A stretch of DNA of 64,000 nt, taken from the NCBI RefSeq assembly GCF_003020125.1, contig NZ_PYFW01000014.1, positions 24,230 to 88,229 of the forward strand, given 5' to 3'. Made by a program: the position numbers and the translations under genes. Within the stretch, counting starts at the first letter, position 1, and every line of letters begins with the position of its first letter. This DNA is from Bradyrhizobium sp. MOS003. GTDB lineage: Bacteria; Pseudomonadota; Alphaproteobacteria; Rhizobiales; Xanthobacteraceae. Positions 7,748-15,750 of the stretch are shown piece after piece. The notes under the pieces are model-generated. The model searched no databases, was not told the origin of the DNA, and worked only from the letters and a program-made list of their open reading frames with translations.

Positions 7748-8447
7748 GGTCGAGATCACGGGCAAGACGTTCAGGAGTGCCGCGGGCAGGACCCACGAGG
7801 TGCTCGCGCCGCTCAAATTCGCGCTTCAATCCGGCGAGGTCGGCGTGCTGATCGGCCCGTCCGGCTGCGGCAAGAGCACGATGCTGCGCATCATCCTCGG
7901 GCTCGACGCAGATTTCAGGGGCCACGTCGCGCGTCCGCCGCAAGCGCGGATCGGCATGGTGTTCCAGGAGCCGCGGCTGTTGCCGTGGCGTTCGGTCGAA
8001 CAGAATGTGCGGTTGGCTGCGCCCGACGTGACCGATGCCAAGCTGTCCGAGCTGTTCAGAATTCTGGAGCTGGAGGCCCATCGCAGCCACTTTCCCGGCG
8101 AGTTGTCGCTCGGCCTCGCCCGGCGCGTCTCGCTCGCTCGCGCTTTCGCAGTCGAGCCCGATCTGCTGGTGCTCGACGAGCCCCTCGCCTCGCTCGACGA
8201 CGCGCTCGCCGGCCGTTTGCGCGACGAGATCGCGGCGCTGGTGGCGAGCCGTCCGGTGATGACGCTGCTCGTCACCCACAGTCTCGATGACGCGGTTCGG
8301 CTCGGCGACCGTCTGTTCTTCCTGTCGCCGCGTCCCGCGCATATCGTGCAGGAAGTCCCGATCGCCATCCCCCGCGCGATGCGTAGCGAAGCCGCACTCA
8401 CTGGGATCAGGGCAGAGCTCGCGGCCTTGCAGCTTGAATCGAAATGA
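7737..8447 (+). CDS. ABC transporter ATP-binding protein with divergent signature motif
   Basis: The 236-residue nucleotide-binding domain has Walker A GPSGCGKST (residues 40-48), Q-loop MVFQEPRLLPW, Walker B LLVLDEP (about 143-149), D-loop SLDD and a switch histidine in LLVTHSLDDA. The signature motif is unusual: LSLGLARRVSLARA (about 123-136) where LSGGQQQR is expected, so the second Gly and the Gln are replaced. The serine and one glycine remain, so it may still close on ATP. It starts with GTG inside the permease gene and completes the importer. Confidence 0.85.
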   Translation: MRLEVEITGKTFRSAAGRTHEVLAPLKFALQSGEVGVLIGPSGCGKSTMLRIILGLDADFRGHVARPPQARIGMVFQEPRLLPWRSVEQNVRLAAPDVTDAKLSELFRILELEAHRSHFPGELSLGLARRVSLARAFAVEPDLLVLDEPLASLDDALAGRLRDEIAALVASRPVMTLLVTHSLDDAVRLGDRLFFLSPRPAHIVQEVPIAIPRAMRSEAALTGIRAELAALQLESK

Positions 8448-8491
8448 AAACTCGTGGTCAACTGGACCAATCTGTCGAGGGAGGTTCACCA

Positions 8492-8845
8492 ATGCGGCGT
8501 ACGCTGATTGCGATCGGCATCCTCTTGGTTGCGGTGCCGGGCGTGGCGCTGGCGCAGACCAAGGGCAAGGGCATCAGGCTCTGGAACCTGACGAGCGAGA
8601 CGATCTCCGGATTCCAGCTCTCGCCCGCCGGCAAGACCGAGTGGGGCCCGAACCAGTGCTTGAACGACAAGGACAAGGAGGTCGACCACGACGAGCGGCT
8701 GCGCATCGCCGGCGTCGAGCCGGGCCGCTACGATGCCAAGGTCAGCTATCCCAATGCGCGGCAGTGCGTCGTTCGCGACATCGAGATCAGGGCAGATGCG
8801 GTGTTCTCGATCGCCGACAAGGATCTGAAGGACTGCAGCAAATAG
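8492..8845 (+). CDS. Small secreted beta-sandwich protein with acidic loop
   Basis: The 117-residue protein has a signal peptide (residues 1-21, ending ALAQ). The mature segment GIRLWNLTSETISGFQLSPAGKTEWGPNQCLNDKDKEVDHDERLRI... is followed by YDAKVSYPNARQCVVRDIEIR and a final DCSK. It resembles small exported domains of the pattern 'F-x-L-S-P-x-G-x-x-x-W-G-x-(D/N)'. The stretch DKDKEVDHDE is strongly acidic and could bind a cation, but it is not a proper EF-hand. GAGGGAGG seven bases before the ATG fixes the start. It follows the ABC importer by 44 bp and may share its transcript. Confidence 0.7.
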   Translation: MRRTLIAIGILLVAVPGVALAQTKGKGIRLWNLTSETISGFQLSPAGKTEWGPNQCLNDKDKEVDHDERLRIAGVEPGRYDAKVSYPNARQCVVRDIEIRADAVFSIADKDLKDCSK

Positions 8846-8865
8846 CGCGAGCTTCAAGTGCCCTG

Positions 8866-8974
8866 CCCTCATCCTGAGGAGCCCGCGAAGCGGGCGTCTC
8901 GAAGGATGGCCACAGGGCGAAAGCCGGGCCTCCATGGTTCAAGACGCGCGCTCCGCGCTCCTCACCATAAGGGC
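8866..8974. repeat. Intergenic palindromic repeat (family C)
   Basis: The element begins CCCTCATCCTGAGGAG, contains CGCGAAGCGGGCGTCTCGAA and GGATGGCC, and closes with GGTTCAAGACGCGCGCTCCG and CGCTCCTCACCATAAGGG, which is complementary to the first arm. I recognise this type as dispersed between Bradyrhizobium genes. It separates the acidic secreted protein from a convergent 69-codon gene. Confidence 0.7.
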
Positions 8975-8993
8975 TTGGAGTTGCGCGGGCAGC

Positions 8994-9203
8994 TTACGCC
9001 TTGTCGTTCGGGTGCGGATATTCGCAGCGCCACCGCACCGCCTGCCACTTTGGATGGTCGCCGACCCATTGCGCGATATAGGGGGGCGCGGCCATCACGC
9101 ATTGGCGGGGCGACCCCGCATAATTGAAGATCAGGTGTTGCTCTTCGCAGGTCGCAGGCGAGAGCACCGCACACACGGTCACCACCAGGTCAATCGGGTT
9201 CAT
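8994..9203 (-). CDS. Conserved 69-residue protein
   Basis: This short protein, MNPIDLVVTVCAVLSPATCE..., ends with QPYIAQW-like AAPPYIAQWVGDHPKW and RWRCEYPHPND. Four cysteines and a hydrophobic start suggest export without a classical cleavage site. The amino-acid pattern is coherent, and I have seen similar short proteins annotated as conserved hypotheticals in this genus. Function is unknown. It is the last gene of the minus-strand group that includes lanM, pqqA and the outer-membrane barrel. Confidence 0.6.
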   Translation of the reverse strand: MNPIDLVVTVCAVLSPATCEEQHLIFNYAGSPRQCVMAAPPYIAQWVGDHPKWQAVRWRCEYPHPNDKA

Positions 9204-9299
9204 GCCGGGATCCTCTCACGGGAACAACAGAGGTTAGCACAAGAAAATACGTCGCATGGGGCCGGAAGTTTCAATCCGGCGTGAGGAACAGAGCCAACT

Positions 9300-10169
9300 C
9301 TAGAAGTTTACCCCAAACACCATCCGGGCCTGGTGGCGCTCGAAATTGACGAGGTCGAGATTGCCGCCCGATCCGGCCGGGCGCCCCCAGGCCTGCATGC
9401 TCCAGCTCAAGGTCAGCCGCGAGCGCTCGGAGAGCTGGAAATAGGCCGTCGGGCCGACAAACAGGGCCTGACCCGAGAACTCCCCGAGCCCGATGCCCTC
9501 ATATTGCCGGAAGTAGCGCAGCTCGCCGCCGAGCAACACGTTCGGCCGCACCCGCACCAGGCCGGCAAGGGCCGCACCGATCGTCGAACTCTTATCGGAC
9601 TGCCCCGTCACTTCGAAGCGCGCCCACTCCGGCTGATAGATCAGGTTGAGGGCGCCGATGGCAAAGTTTGGAATGAGCTCGCGGTCGATAGCGAGGGTGA
9701 ATTCCGTGCCGTACATCCGCCCTTTCGCGCCGCTGGTCTCGTCGATACGGTCGCCGTGGAGTTCGGCGGCGATGGTGAGGCCGAACGGGGCGTGCTCGCG
9801 GCCGAGCAGGCGATAACGCATGTCGAGCGAGGCGCCCTGAAAATTGAGCTGGCGACGGTCGTCGATGTCGGGGACGCCGGTGATATCGTGCAAGCTGGCG
9901 GCGGCGCCGAGCTCGATGCGGAAGTTCGGCAGCGGCACGACCTCGATCTCGACCTCCTTCTCAAGCGCGCGATAGGTCCCGCCGCCCTTGCCGAAGCGCC
10001 CCGTGGTCTGGCTCTGGAATTCGCGTTCGCCGGGATTGCCGACATCGCTGCCGATCATGAAGCCGAAAATGTGCTCGGTATCGAAGCCCTCCTCGGCGTG
10101 CCCATACGTCGGTGCCAGCGCGACCGCGCAGGCCATCACCATCAGACATCTGCCAGTCCTGCCGCGCAT
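9300..10169 (-). CDS. Predicted outer-membrane beta-barrel protein
   Basis: About 289 residues. A signal peptide (CLMVMACAVALAPTYGHA) is followed by alternating amphipathic strands such as FRIELGAAASLHDIT, LDMRYRLLG, FGLTIAAELHGD and LGGELRYFRQYEGIGLG. The C-terminus, RMVFGVNF, ends in the terminal phenylalanine typical of BAM substrates. No TonB plug is present. It lies downstream of lanM and pqqA on the same strand, so it could be the outer-membrane channel of a lanthanide or PQQ uptake function, but that is inference from position only. Confidence 0.7.
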   Translation of the reverse strand: MRGRTGRCLMVMACAVALAPTYGHAEEGFDTEHIFGFMIGSDVGNPGEREFQSQTTGRFGKGGGTYRALEKEVEIEVVPLPNFRIELGAAASLHDITGVPDIDDRRQLNFQGASLDMRYRLLGREHAPFGLTIAAELHGDRIDETSGAKGRMYGTEFTLAIDRELIPNFAIGALNLIYQPEWARFEVTGQSDKSSTIGAALAGLVRVRPNVLLGGELRYFRQYEGIGLGEFSGQALFVGPTAYFQLSERSRLTLSWSMQAWGRPAGSGGNLDLVNFERHQARMVFGVNF

Positions 10170-10402
10170 CCCCTGCCCCGATGGCGCACGCCGCATTGAC
10201 GCGGCAGCAGCGCTGACCGGGCATCAGCGTATCACACTGCGCAAGAGCATGGTCGAGATTTTGATGGAAGATGATTGAAGCCAGCGCGGGCGTGTCATCG
10301 CGTCGATGGCGAAGCACAGAGCACAACGATGCCAAGCTCGAGATCCGACACTGCCACGGCTTCGACGGCGTTCACCGTCGAGGCCGCGGCAGGTCGTCAG
10401 TC

Positions 10403-10483
10403 TTACTTGCGCGCAGCGCAGGCGTACATGTTGATTTCCATGCCGACCGGCACTTCCACGATCTTCGGAGCTTTCCAAGCCAT
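10403..10483 (-). CDS. pqqA: PQQ precursor peptide PqqA (orphan copy)
   Basis: A 26-codon gene encodes MAWKAPKIVEVPVGMEINMY followed by ACAARK. The Glu16 and Tyr20 of the E-x-x-x-Y core (MEINMY) are the two residues that PqqE/PqqD/PqqF process into pyrroloquinoline quinone, and the surrounding WKAPKIVEVPVGMEINMYACA pattern is the family consensus. GGGGAG lies about eight bases upstream of the ATG. None of pqqB, C, D or E lies in the window, so this is a stand-alone precursor gene. It sits between lanM and the outer-membrane barrel on the same strand, 214 bp after lanM. Confidence 0.93.
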   Translation of the reverse strand: MAWKAPKIVEVPVGMEINMYACAARK

Positions 10484-10697
10484 TCGGGGTCTCCCCAAGG
10501 TATTGAGCGCGACATCGCGCGGCGCAAAACCTAGGGCTGCGTCAGGTGCAGTTCAAGCCTCGATTCGACGACCACGCATGTCTGTGTCGATTCTTCGCGG
10601 CTGGATTTCTCTCTCGGACAAAGCCAGTTCTCTCTTGGTCAAACGTGATCCGCGAGACGCCGGCTTGTGCGGCGCACCGCGCGTCGATCCAGCGGAA

Positions 10698-11090
10698 TCA
10701 CCGCAACAATCGCACCAGGTTCCGGCCGGCGCGCGAGTTCAGCTCCTTCGCATCCAGCGTTCCGTCCTTGTCGGGATTGGCTGCGTTGAAGCGCTGCTCG
10801 ACCACGGACAGATATTCGTCGAGCGTCAGCGTCCCGTCGCGATCTGGATCGGCGGCCGTGAGCTCCTTCGCCGACAACCGCCCGCGCAATTCGCGCGCAT
10901 CGAGCGTGCCGTCATGATCGGGATCGAGCTTTGCGAAGGTTGCGGCGGCCGCTTTCTTCACCTCGGCAAGATCGAGCGTGCCGTCATTGTCGGTGTCGAA
11001 CAACTTGACCGCGTTGCCGGAAGCCGACCATGCCGGACCGGACAGCAATGCAATGGTGAGCGCAAGCGCAACTGAGCGACACGAAATCAT
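10698..11090 (-). CDS. lanM: Lanmodulin, lanthanide-binding EF-hand protein
   Basis: The 130-residue exported protein has a signal peptide (to about SGPAWSA) and four EF-hand loops: D32-TDNDGTLDLA-E43, D56-PDHDGTLDAR-E67, D81-PDRDGTLTLD-E92 and N105-PDKDGTLDAK-E116. Proline at loop position 2 in EF2-EF4, loop-to-loop spacing of 24, 25 and 24 residues and Asn opening EF4 are the distinctive lanmodulin features, matching the Methylorubrum protein as I remember it. EF1 has Thr instead of Pro at position 2 and EF3 has Thr instead of Asp at position 9. It acts in the periplasm, probably buffering or delivering rare-earth ions for the neighbouring dehydrogenases. GGGAGG six bases upstream fixes the start over an earlier in-frame ATG. 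Confidence 0.92.
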   Translation of the reverse strand: MISCRSVALALTIALLSGPAWSASGNAVKLFDTDNDGTLDLAEVKKAAAATFAKLDPDHDGTLDARELRGRLSAKELTAADPDRDGTLTLDEYLSVVEQRFNAANPDKDGTLDAKELNSRAGRNLVRLLR

Positions 11091-11416
11091 CAAGACCTCC
11101 CAGATGAAGAGCCCGGTTTGGGCGCGATACACAACATAAATCCGCAAGCGAGCCCCGGTTCAAGCCCGGATTGCAACTTACGCGCGCGACACCCCCGGGA
11201 ACGCTGGCACGACCGCCGACCGGAGCAACTTCGCGTCGCGGAATTTTTGCAGCGTCTCCACGCAAGTGAGCGTGCGCTTTCGTCAGGTTTCCGTAAGGTG
11301 ACCGGCACCTTCAACGATATCGACACGACACTTACGACTTTCGTATTGACGCGTTTTGTTTTCCGACGGAGTGTTGCTCCCGCAGCGTCAAAAGGCGCGC
11401 ATATTGGGAGAAACGG
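11091..11416. promoter_or_regulatory. Divergent control region between lanM and PQQ dehydrogenase gene
   Basis: These 326 bp contain no convincing gene and must carry the promoters of lanM (leftward) and of the dehydrogenase operon (rightward). A GGGAG-AAACGG ribosome-binding site precedes the rightward ATG, and an AT-richer patch with TTGACG (about 11347-11352) lies about 65 bp before it. I could not find a clear -10 partner or a strong operator dyad. Confidence 0.5.
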
Positions 11417-13081
11417 ATGAAACGCTTTGCGATGGCCGCGAGCCTCGTCATGCTTGCATCGACTTGTGCAAGCGCACAGACCACCGAGCAACTGGTCAAG
11501 GGCGGCACTGATACATCGAACGTTCTCAATTACGGGATGGGCTACAATCTGCAGCGCTTCTCGACGCTCAACCAGATCAACAAGGACAGCGTCAAGAACC
11601 TCGTCCCGGTCTGGAACTACTCCTTCAACGACGATCGCAGCGAGGAATCGCAGCCCATAGTCTATCAGGGCGTGATCTATGTGACCTCGCACAATGCGAC
11701 CATGGCGGTCGACGCCAAAACCGGCAAGCAGATCTGGAAGAGCAAGGTCGAATATCCGGCCGAGACGCCCCGAATCGTCTGCTGCGGCATCATCAATCGC
11801 GGTGTCGCAATCCACGAAGGCAAATTGTTCCGTACGACGCTCGATGCCAACGTGATTGCGATTGACGCCAAGAACGGCAAGGAGCTGTGGCGTCAGAAGG
11901 CTGCCGACATCAAGGAAGGCTATTCGATGACGGTGGCCCCGCTGGTCGCCGACGGTGTCGTCATTACCGGTATCTCCGGCGCCGAATTCGGCACGCGCGG
12001 CTTCATCGACGGCTGGGACCCGGCGACGGGCAAGCATCTGTGGCGCACCCATTCGATCCCCTCGCCGGACGAGCCCGGCGGCGACACCTGGAAGGGCGAC
12101 ACCTGGAAACTCGGCGGCGGCTCGACCTGGATCACGGGCTCCTACGATCCCGAGCTGAACACCGTGTATTGGGGCATCGGAAATCCCGGCCCGTTCAATT
12201 CGGCGGTGCGTCCCGGCGACAATCTCTACACCTGCTCCGTGCTGGCTATGGATCCCAAGACCGGCAAGATCAAGTGGCATTACCAGTTCTCGCCGAACAA
12301 TCCGTTCGACTACGACGCCGTCGCCGAGATGGTGCTTGCGGATGTGAACGTCGAGGGCAAGCCGACCAAGGCGCTGATGAATGCCAACCGCAACGGCTTC
12401 TTCTACGTGCTCGACCGCACCAACGGGAAGCTGCTCGCGGCCAATCCTTACGTGAAGGTCAATTGGGCAACCGGCATCGACATGAAGACCGGCAAGCCGA
12501 TCGAGACCGACGTCGCCAAGGATGCGCGCGAGGGCAAGAAGGTCACGGTCTATCCGTCGATCCTCGGCGGCAAGAACTGGGAGCCGATGTCGTTCAACCC
12601 GCAGACCGGCCTCGCCTACGCCAACACGCTCAACTTCGGCGGCAAGTACAAGGCCGAGCCCGTCACCTTCAAGCAGGGTGAATGGTATCTCGGCATGGAC
12701 CTGACCGACCCCTGGGAGTTCGGGGACGGGCCGCGCGGTCACCTCAAGGCGATCGATCCCATGACCGGCAAGTCGAAATGGGAAGCACCGAGCGACATTC
12801 CACGCTTCTCGGGCGTGCTGTCGACCGCGGGCGGCGTCGTGTTCTCGGGCGCACTGACCGGCGAGTTTGAGGCTTTCGACGCGGATACCGGCAAGAAGCT
12901 CTGGCAGTTCCAGACCGGGTCCGGCATCGAGGGCCAACCGGTGACCTGGCAGCAGGACGGCGTGCAATATGTCGCGGTGACATCAGGCTATGGCGGCGTC
13001 TACTCGCTGTTCTCGGGCGACGAGCGGCTTGCCAAAGTGCCGCCCGGCGGCTCGCTGTGGGTCTTTGCGGTCAAGCAGTAA
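11417..13081 (+). CDS. PQQ-dependent alcohol dehydrogenase, lanthanide-type active site
   Basis: The 554-residue periplasmic quinoprotein has a signal peptide ending about ASA(20) and an eight-bladed propeller with repeated DAKTGKxxW docking motifs. Active-site features are the vicinal cysteines C122-C123 (VCCGIINRG), E190, N256 and the catalytic D298. D300 lies two residues later (NPFDYDAV); this extra aspartate marks lanthanide-coordinating enzymes such as XoxF, ExaF and PedH. At about 550 residues without a fused haem domain it resembles ethanol-type dehydrogenases (ExaF/PedH) rather than XoxF. The substrate is probably a small primary alcohol or aldehyde. A cytochrome c gene follows by 8 bp as likely electron acceptor, and lanM diverges upstream. 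Confidence 0.9.
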   Translation: MKRFAMAASLVMLASTCASAQTTEQLVKGGTDTSNVLNYGMGYNLQRFSTLNQINKDSVKNLVPVWNYSFNDDRSEESQPIVYQGVIYVTSHNATMAVDAKTGKQIWKSKVEYPAETPRIVCCGIINRGVAIHEGKLFRTTLDANVIAIDAKNGKELWRQKAADIKEGYSMTVAPLVADGVVITGISGAEFGTRGFIDGWDPATGKHLWRTHSIPSPDEPGGDTWKGDTWKLGGGSTWITGSYDPELNTVYWGIGNPGPFNSAVRPGDNLYTCSVLAMDPKTGKIKWHYQFSPNNPFDYDAVAEMVLADVNVEGKPTKALMNANRNGFFYVLDRTNGKLLAANPYVKVNWATGIDMKTGKPIETDVAKDAREGKKVTVYPSILGGKNWEPMSFNPQTGLAYANTLNFGGKYKAEPVTFKQGEWYLGMDLTDPWEFGDGPRGHLKAIDPMTGKSKWEAPSDIPRFSGVLSTAGGVVFSGALTGEFEAFDADTGKKLWQFQTGSGIEGQPVTWQQDGVQYVAVTSGYGGVYSLFSGDERLAKVPPGGSLWVFAVKQ

Positions 13082-13089
13082 TCCACGGC

Positions 13090-13449
13090 ATGATGCTGAG
13101 AAGGCTCTCTCACAAGACGGCGGCGATCCTCGCCGCCGTCGCGGGGCTGACGGTCGCGCTTGCGGCGACCGTTCGCGCCGCGGACGACGCAACCGGCAAT
13201 CCCATGCAGGCACAGATCGACCACGGCAAGTCGACCTATGCTTCGAAATGCTCGCACTGCCATGGCCCCAATCTGATGAACTCCGGCACCATCACGCCGG
13301 ACCTGCGTGCCTTCCCCGACGACAAGACCCGCTTCGTCACCACGGTGAAGAACGGCAAGAACAACAGGATGCCGCCCTGGGGCGATATCCTCAACGACGA
13401 GGAGATCGGCTCTCTCTGGGCCTTCATCTCCAGCCGGAGGAAGCCATGA
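13090..13449 (+). CDS. Periplasmic cytochrome c (acceptor for the PQQ dehydrogenase)
   Basis: A protein of about 119 residues with a signal or anchor sequence (TAAILAAVAGLTVALAATVRA) and one haem-binding motif C54-S-H-C57-H58. Methionine in NNRMPPWGD is the likely sixth ligand. The downstream EEIGSLWAFISSRR is the usual C-terminal helix of class I cytochromes. It follows the dehydrogenase stop by 8 bp and overlaps the next start by four bases (ATGA), so its role as electron acceptor of that enzyme is well supported by context. A second ATG lies one codon further in. Confidence 0.85.
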   Translation: MMLRRLSHKTAAILAAVAGLTVALAATVRAADDATGNPMQAQIDHGKSTYASKCSHCHGPNLMNSGTITPDLRAFPDDKTRFVTTVKNGKNNRMPPWGDILNDEEIGSLWAFISSRRKP

Positions 13450-14375
13450 GGGGTCGTTGTGCCGCATGGAGCCTTGCGGCGTTGCTTTCGACGATGGCGT
13501 CGGTCGCTCTTGCTGCCGACGATCCTCTGAAGGTCTGCCTTGACGAGGACCGGCCGCCGCTCTCGATGCACCACCGCGGCAAGCCGGATGCAGGCTTCGA
13601 CGTGCTGCTGGCGCAGGCGATCGCGGAGCGGCTCGGACGGAAGCTCGCGATCCAGTGGTTCGAGAGCAAGCTGGACGAGGATTCGAGCCCCCAGCTCGAG
13701 GCCAATGCGCTGCTCTCGGATGGCCGCTGCTCGCTGGTCGGCGGCTACGCGCTGACGCAGGACTCGCTCGTCGTCCCCGGGATGAAGACGGCGCGCTTGC
13801 CTGACTTCGCCGGGGCCACACGCGACGATCGGCGGCGCCGCGTTGCACTTGGCGTGCTCGCGCCGAGCCAGCCTTACGTCTATTCGCCGATGACGGTCGT
13901 GCTCGGACCGAAGGCAAGCGGCCGCAAGATCGGCGACATCGGCGATCTCGCAGGGCTTCGTCTCGTCATCGATAGCGGCTCGCTCGGCGACGCCATCCTG
14001 ATGAGCTTCGACAAGGGGCGGCTGATCGACAGCATCACCCATCTCGTCCCCGGCCGCGACGATCTGCTGGGCACGCTCCAGCGCGGCGAGCATGACGCGA
14101 CACTGATCGATCTTGCCCGCTTCGACGCCCATCGCGCCGCGCACCCGGACACGGCGATCACGGCGTCCGGCTATTACTATCCGATCGGCGCCAATCGCGG
14201 CTATGTCGGACTGGCCAGCGATGGCGCGCTGATCGACGCCGTCAACAAGGCGCTGACGGGGCTCGCCGCCGAGGGCAAGATCGCCGAATTCGGCAAGCAG
14301 GCCGGGCTCACCTATCTGCCGCCGCGCGAGCCTGCGATCCTCGGCGATGTCTGGACGAAGATCATCCAGCGGTGA
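13446..14375 (+). CDS. XoxJ/MoxJ-like periplasmic binding protein
   Basis: The 309-residue protein has a signal peptide (ending VALAA) and a family 3 binding fold: DPLKVCLDEDRPPLSMHHRGKPDAGFDVLLAQAIAERLGR, then a second-lobe GDLAGLRLVIDSGSLGDAIL. It starts four bases before the cytochrome gene ends. The dehydrogenase-cytochrome-binding protein order is the F-G-J order of mox/xox operons, so it is most likely the J-type partner of the upstream dehydrogenase. It is not close in sequence to the other MoxJ-like protein at 2532-3413, so the window holds two different members. Confidence 0.8.
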   Translation: MRGRCAAWSLAALLSTMASVALAADDPLKVCLDEDRPPLSMHHRGKPDAGFDVLLAQAIAERLGRKLAIQWFESKLDEDSSPQLEANALLSDGRCSLVGGYALTQDSLVVPGMKTARLPDFAGATRDDRRRRVALGVLAPSQPYVYSPMTVVLGPKASGRKIGDIGDLAGLRLVIDSGSLGDAILMSFDKGRLIDSITHLVPGRDDLLGTLQRGEHDATLIDLARFDAHRAAHPDTAITASGYYYPIGANRGYVGLASDGALIDAVNKALTGLAAEGKIAEFGKQAGLTYLPPREPAILGDVWTKIIQR

Positions 14376-14390
14376 TTGGAAAGGCTCGGG

Positions 14391-14521
14391 TGTCCCGGAC
14401 GCGCTGCAGCGCCTCTTAGCGTTGCGGCGCAGAGCCGGGACCTGGAAGGCCGGGTGGCTGCATCATGGACCCCGGCTCTGAATCGCACCGCTGAGGAGCG
14501 TTGCGCTAGGTCCGGGGCACG
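14391..14521. repeat. Intergenic palindromic repeat (family D, copy 1)
   Basis: The element runs from TGTCCCGGACGCGCTGCAGC to GGAGCGTTGCGCTAGGTCCG and GGGCAC. Inner arms include GCAGAGCCGGGACC and GGACCCCGGCTCTG. A shorter relative lies at 63272-63319. It occupies most of the gap before the next gene. Confidence 0.7.
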
Positions 14522-14636
14522 AACTTCGCCCAGCATGTGCTACATGTGATCAGACGGAATGCGCCAATCTGTCTCGCTTGATGCCGATGGCAGGGCCAGC
14601 CCGGTGCGGTACCCTTCAGGGAACCGGGAGAGAATC

Positions 14637-15626
14637 ATGTCCAAGACAATCGATCGCCGCCGCTTCGTCGCGGCCGGTAGCACCGCACTTGCGATGCCCT
14701 TCGTCGTGCGCAGCGCATCGGCGCAAGGCACGTGGCCCGCGCGGCAGATTCGCATGATTTGCAGCTATCCCGCCGGCGGGCAAACCGACCTGCTCGCGCG
14801 CGCGTACGCTGAATTCATCTCCAAGCAGGTCGGCAAGACCGTCGTCGTCGAGAACAAGCCCGGCGCCTCCGGCGCAATCGGCACCGCCGAGGTGGCCCGC
14901 GCCGAGCCCGACGGCCACACCATGCTGTGCTCGATCTCGACCACCTACATCATGAACCGGGTGGTGATGAAGAATCCCGGCTACGACATGGACAAGGATT
15001 TGACGCTGGTCAGCGTCATTCCGGGCGCCGGCCTCCTGCTGGTCGCCAATCCCAGGACCGGGGTCAAGACGCTGGAGGATTTCGTCGCGTTCGCACGCAA
15101 GAGCGGCAAGGTGAACTTCGGCACCTACAGCGCGGGATCGGCCCCGCACATGACGATCAACGAGCTCAACAAGCAGTATGGCCTGTCGATCGAGCCGATC
15201 CATTACCGCGGCGAGGCCCCGATGTGGACGGGGATGCTCGAAGGCACGCTGGATGCTGCAATGGGCAGCTACACGGCGGCGCAGTCGGTCCTGCAAAGCG
15301 ACCGTGGCACCGTGTTCGCGGTGCATTCGAAGAAGGTCGACGCGATCCCCGCTATCAAGACCCTCCCGGAGCAAGGCCCGACCTCGAAATTCTTCACCGT
15401 GAGCGGCTTCTCCGGCTGGGCGGTGCCGAAGGCGACGCCGCAGGCGGTCGTCGACCGACTGGCGGAGTTGTGCGTGGCCGCCAACAACGATCCGAAGGTG
15501 AAGGAAGTGCTCGCGACCTTCGTGCTCGAACCCGCCATCGGCTTCAAGGAGACCAATGCGCTGTACCAGCGCGAACTGCCGATCTGGATCGAGAGCGCGA
15601 AGTCACTCGGCCTCGAGCCGGCCTAG
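14637..15626 (+). CDS. Tripartite tricarboxylate transporter substrate-binding protein (Bug family)
   Basis: The 329-residue protein has a Tat-like leader (DRRRFVAAGSTALAMPFVVRSASA). The Bug-family core is ICSYPAGGQTDLLARAYAEFISKQVGKTVVVENKPGASGAIG, followed by NPGYDMDKDLTLV and VNFGTYSAGSAPHMTINELNK. These proteins bind carboxylated solutes in the periplasm, usually for a TctAB permease, but no permease is nearby. Orphan Bug genes are common in this group. GGGAG is well placed before the chosen ATG, and earlier in-frame codons have no leader-like sequence. Confidence 0.85.
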   Translation: MSKTIDRRRFVAAGSTALAMPFVVRSASAQGTWPARQIRMICSYPAGGQTDLLARAYAEFISKQVGKTVVVENKPGASGAIGTAEVARAEPDGHTMLCSISTTYIMNRVVMKNPGYDMDKDLTLVSVIPGAGLLLVANPRTGVKTLEDFVAFARKSGKVNFGTYSAGSAPHMTINELNKQYGLSIEPIHYRGEAPMWTGMLEGTLDAAMGSYTAAQSVLQSDRGTVFAVHSKKVDAIPAIKTLPEQGPTSKFFTVSGFSGWAVPKATPQAVVDRLAELCVAANNDPKVKEVLATFVLEPAIGFKETNALYQRELPIWIESAKSLGLEPA

Positions 15627-15750
15627 GCTTCGAGCCGGAGCCGGCGCGCCGGTTGCGCCGTCTCGCCCCGGAGTCCGACCAAAGCCTAGTGTCGGAAGCG
15701 CATTCTCCCGCTATGATTGCGTGCCGCTGCGGACCAGAAGGGCCGATCGC

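Noticed and set aside
8653..8700. An EF-hand in the acidic secreted protein (DKDKEVDHDE)
   Set aside because: Glycine at loop position 6 and glutamate at position 12 are missing, so it is not a standard EF-hand; cation binding remains only a possibility.
11090..12967. A 625-codon frame antisense to the first PQQ dehydrogenase
   Set aside because: It overlaps a gene with an intact active site and propeller repeats and has no domain of its own.
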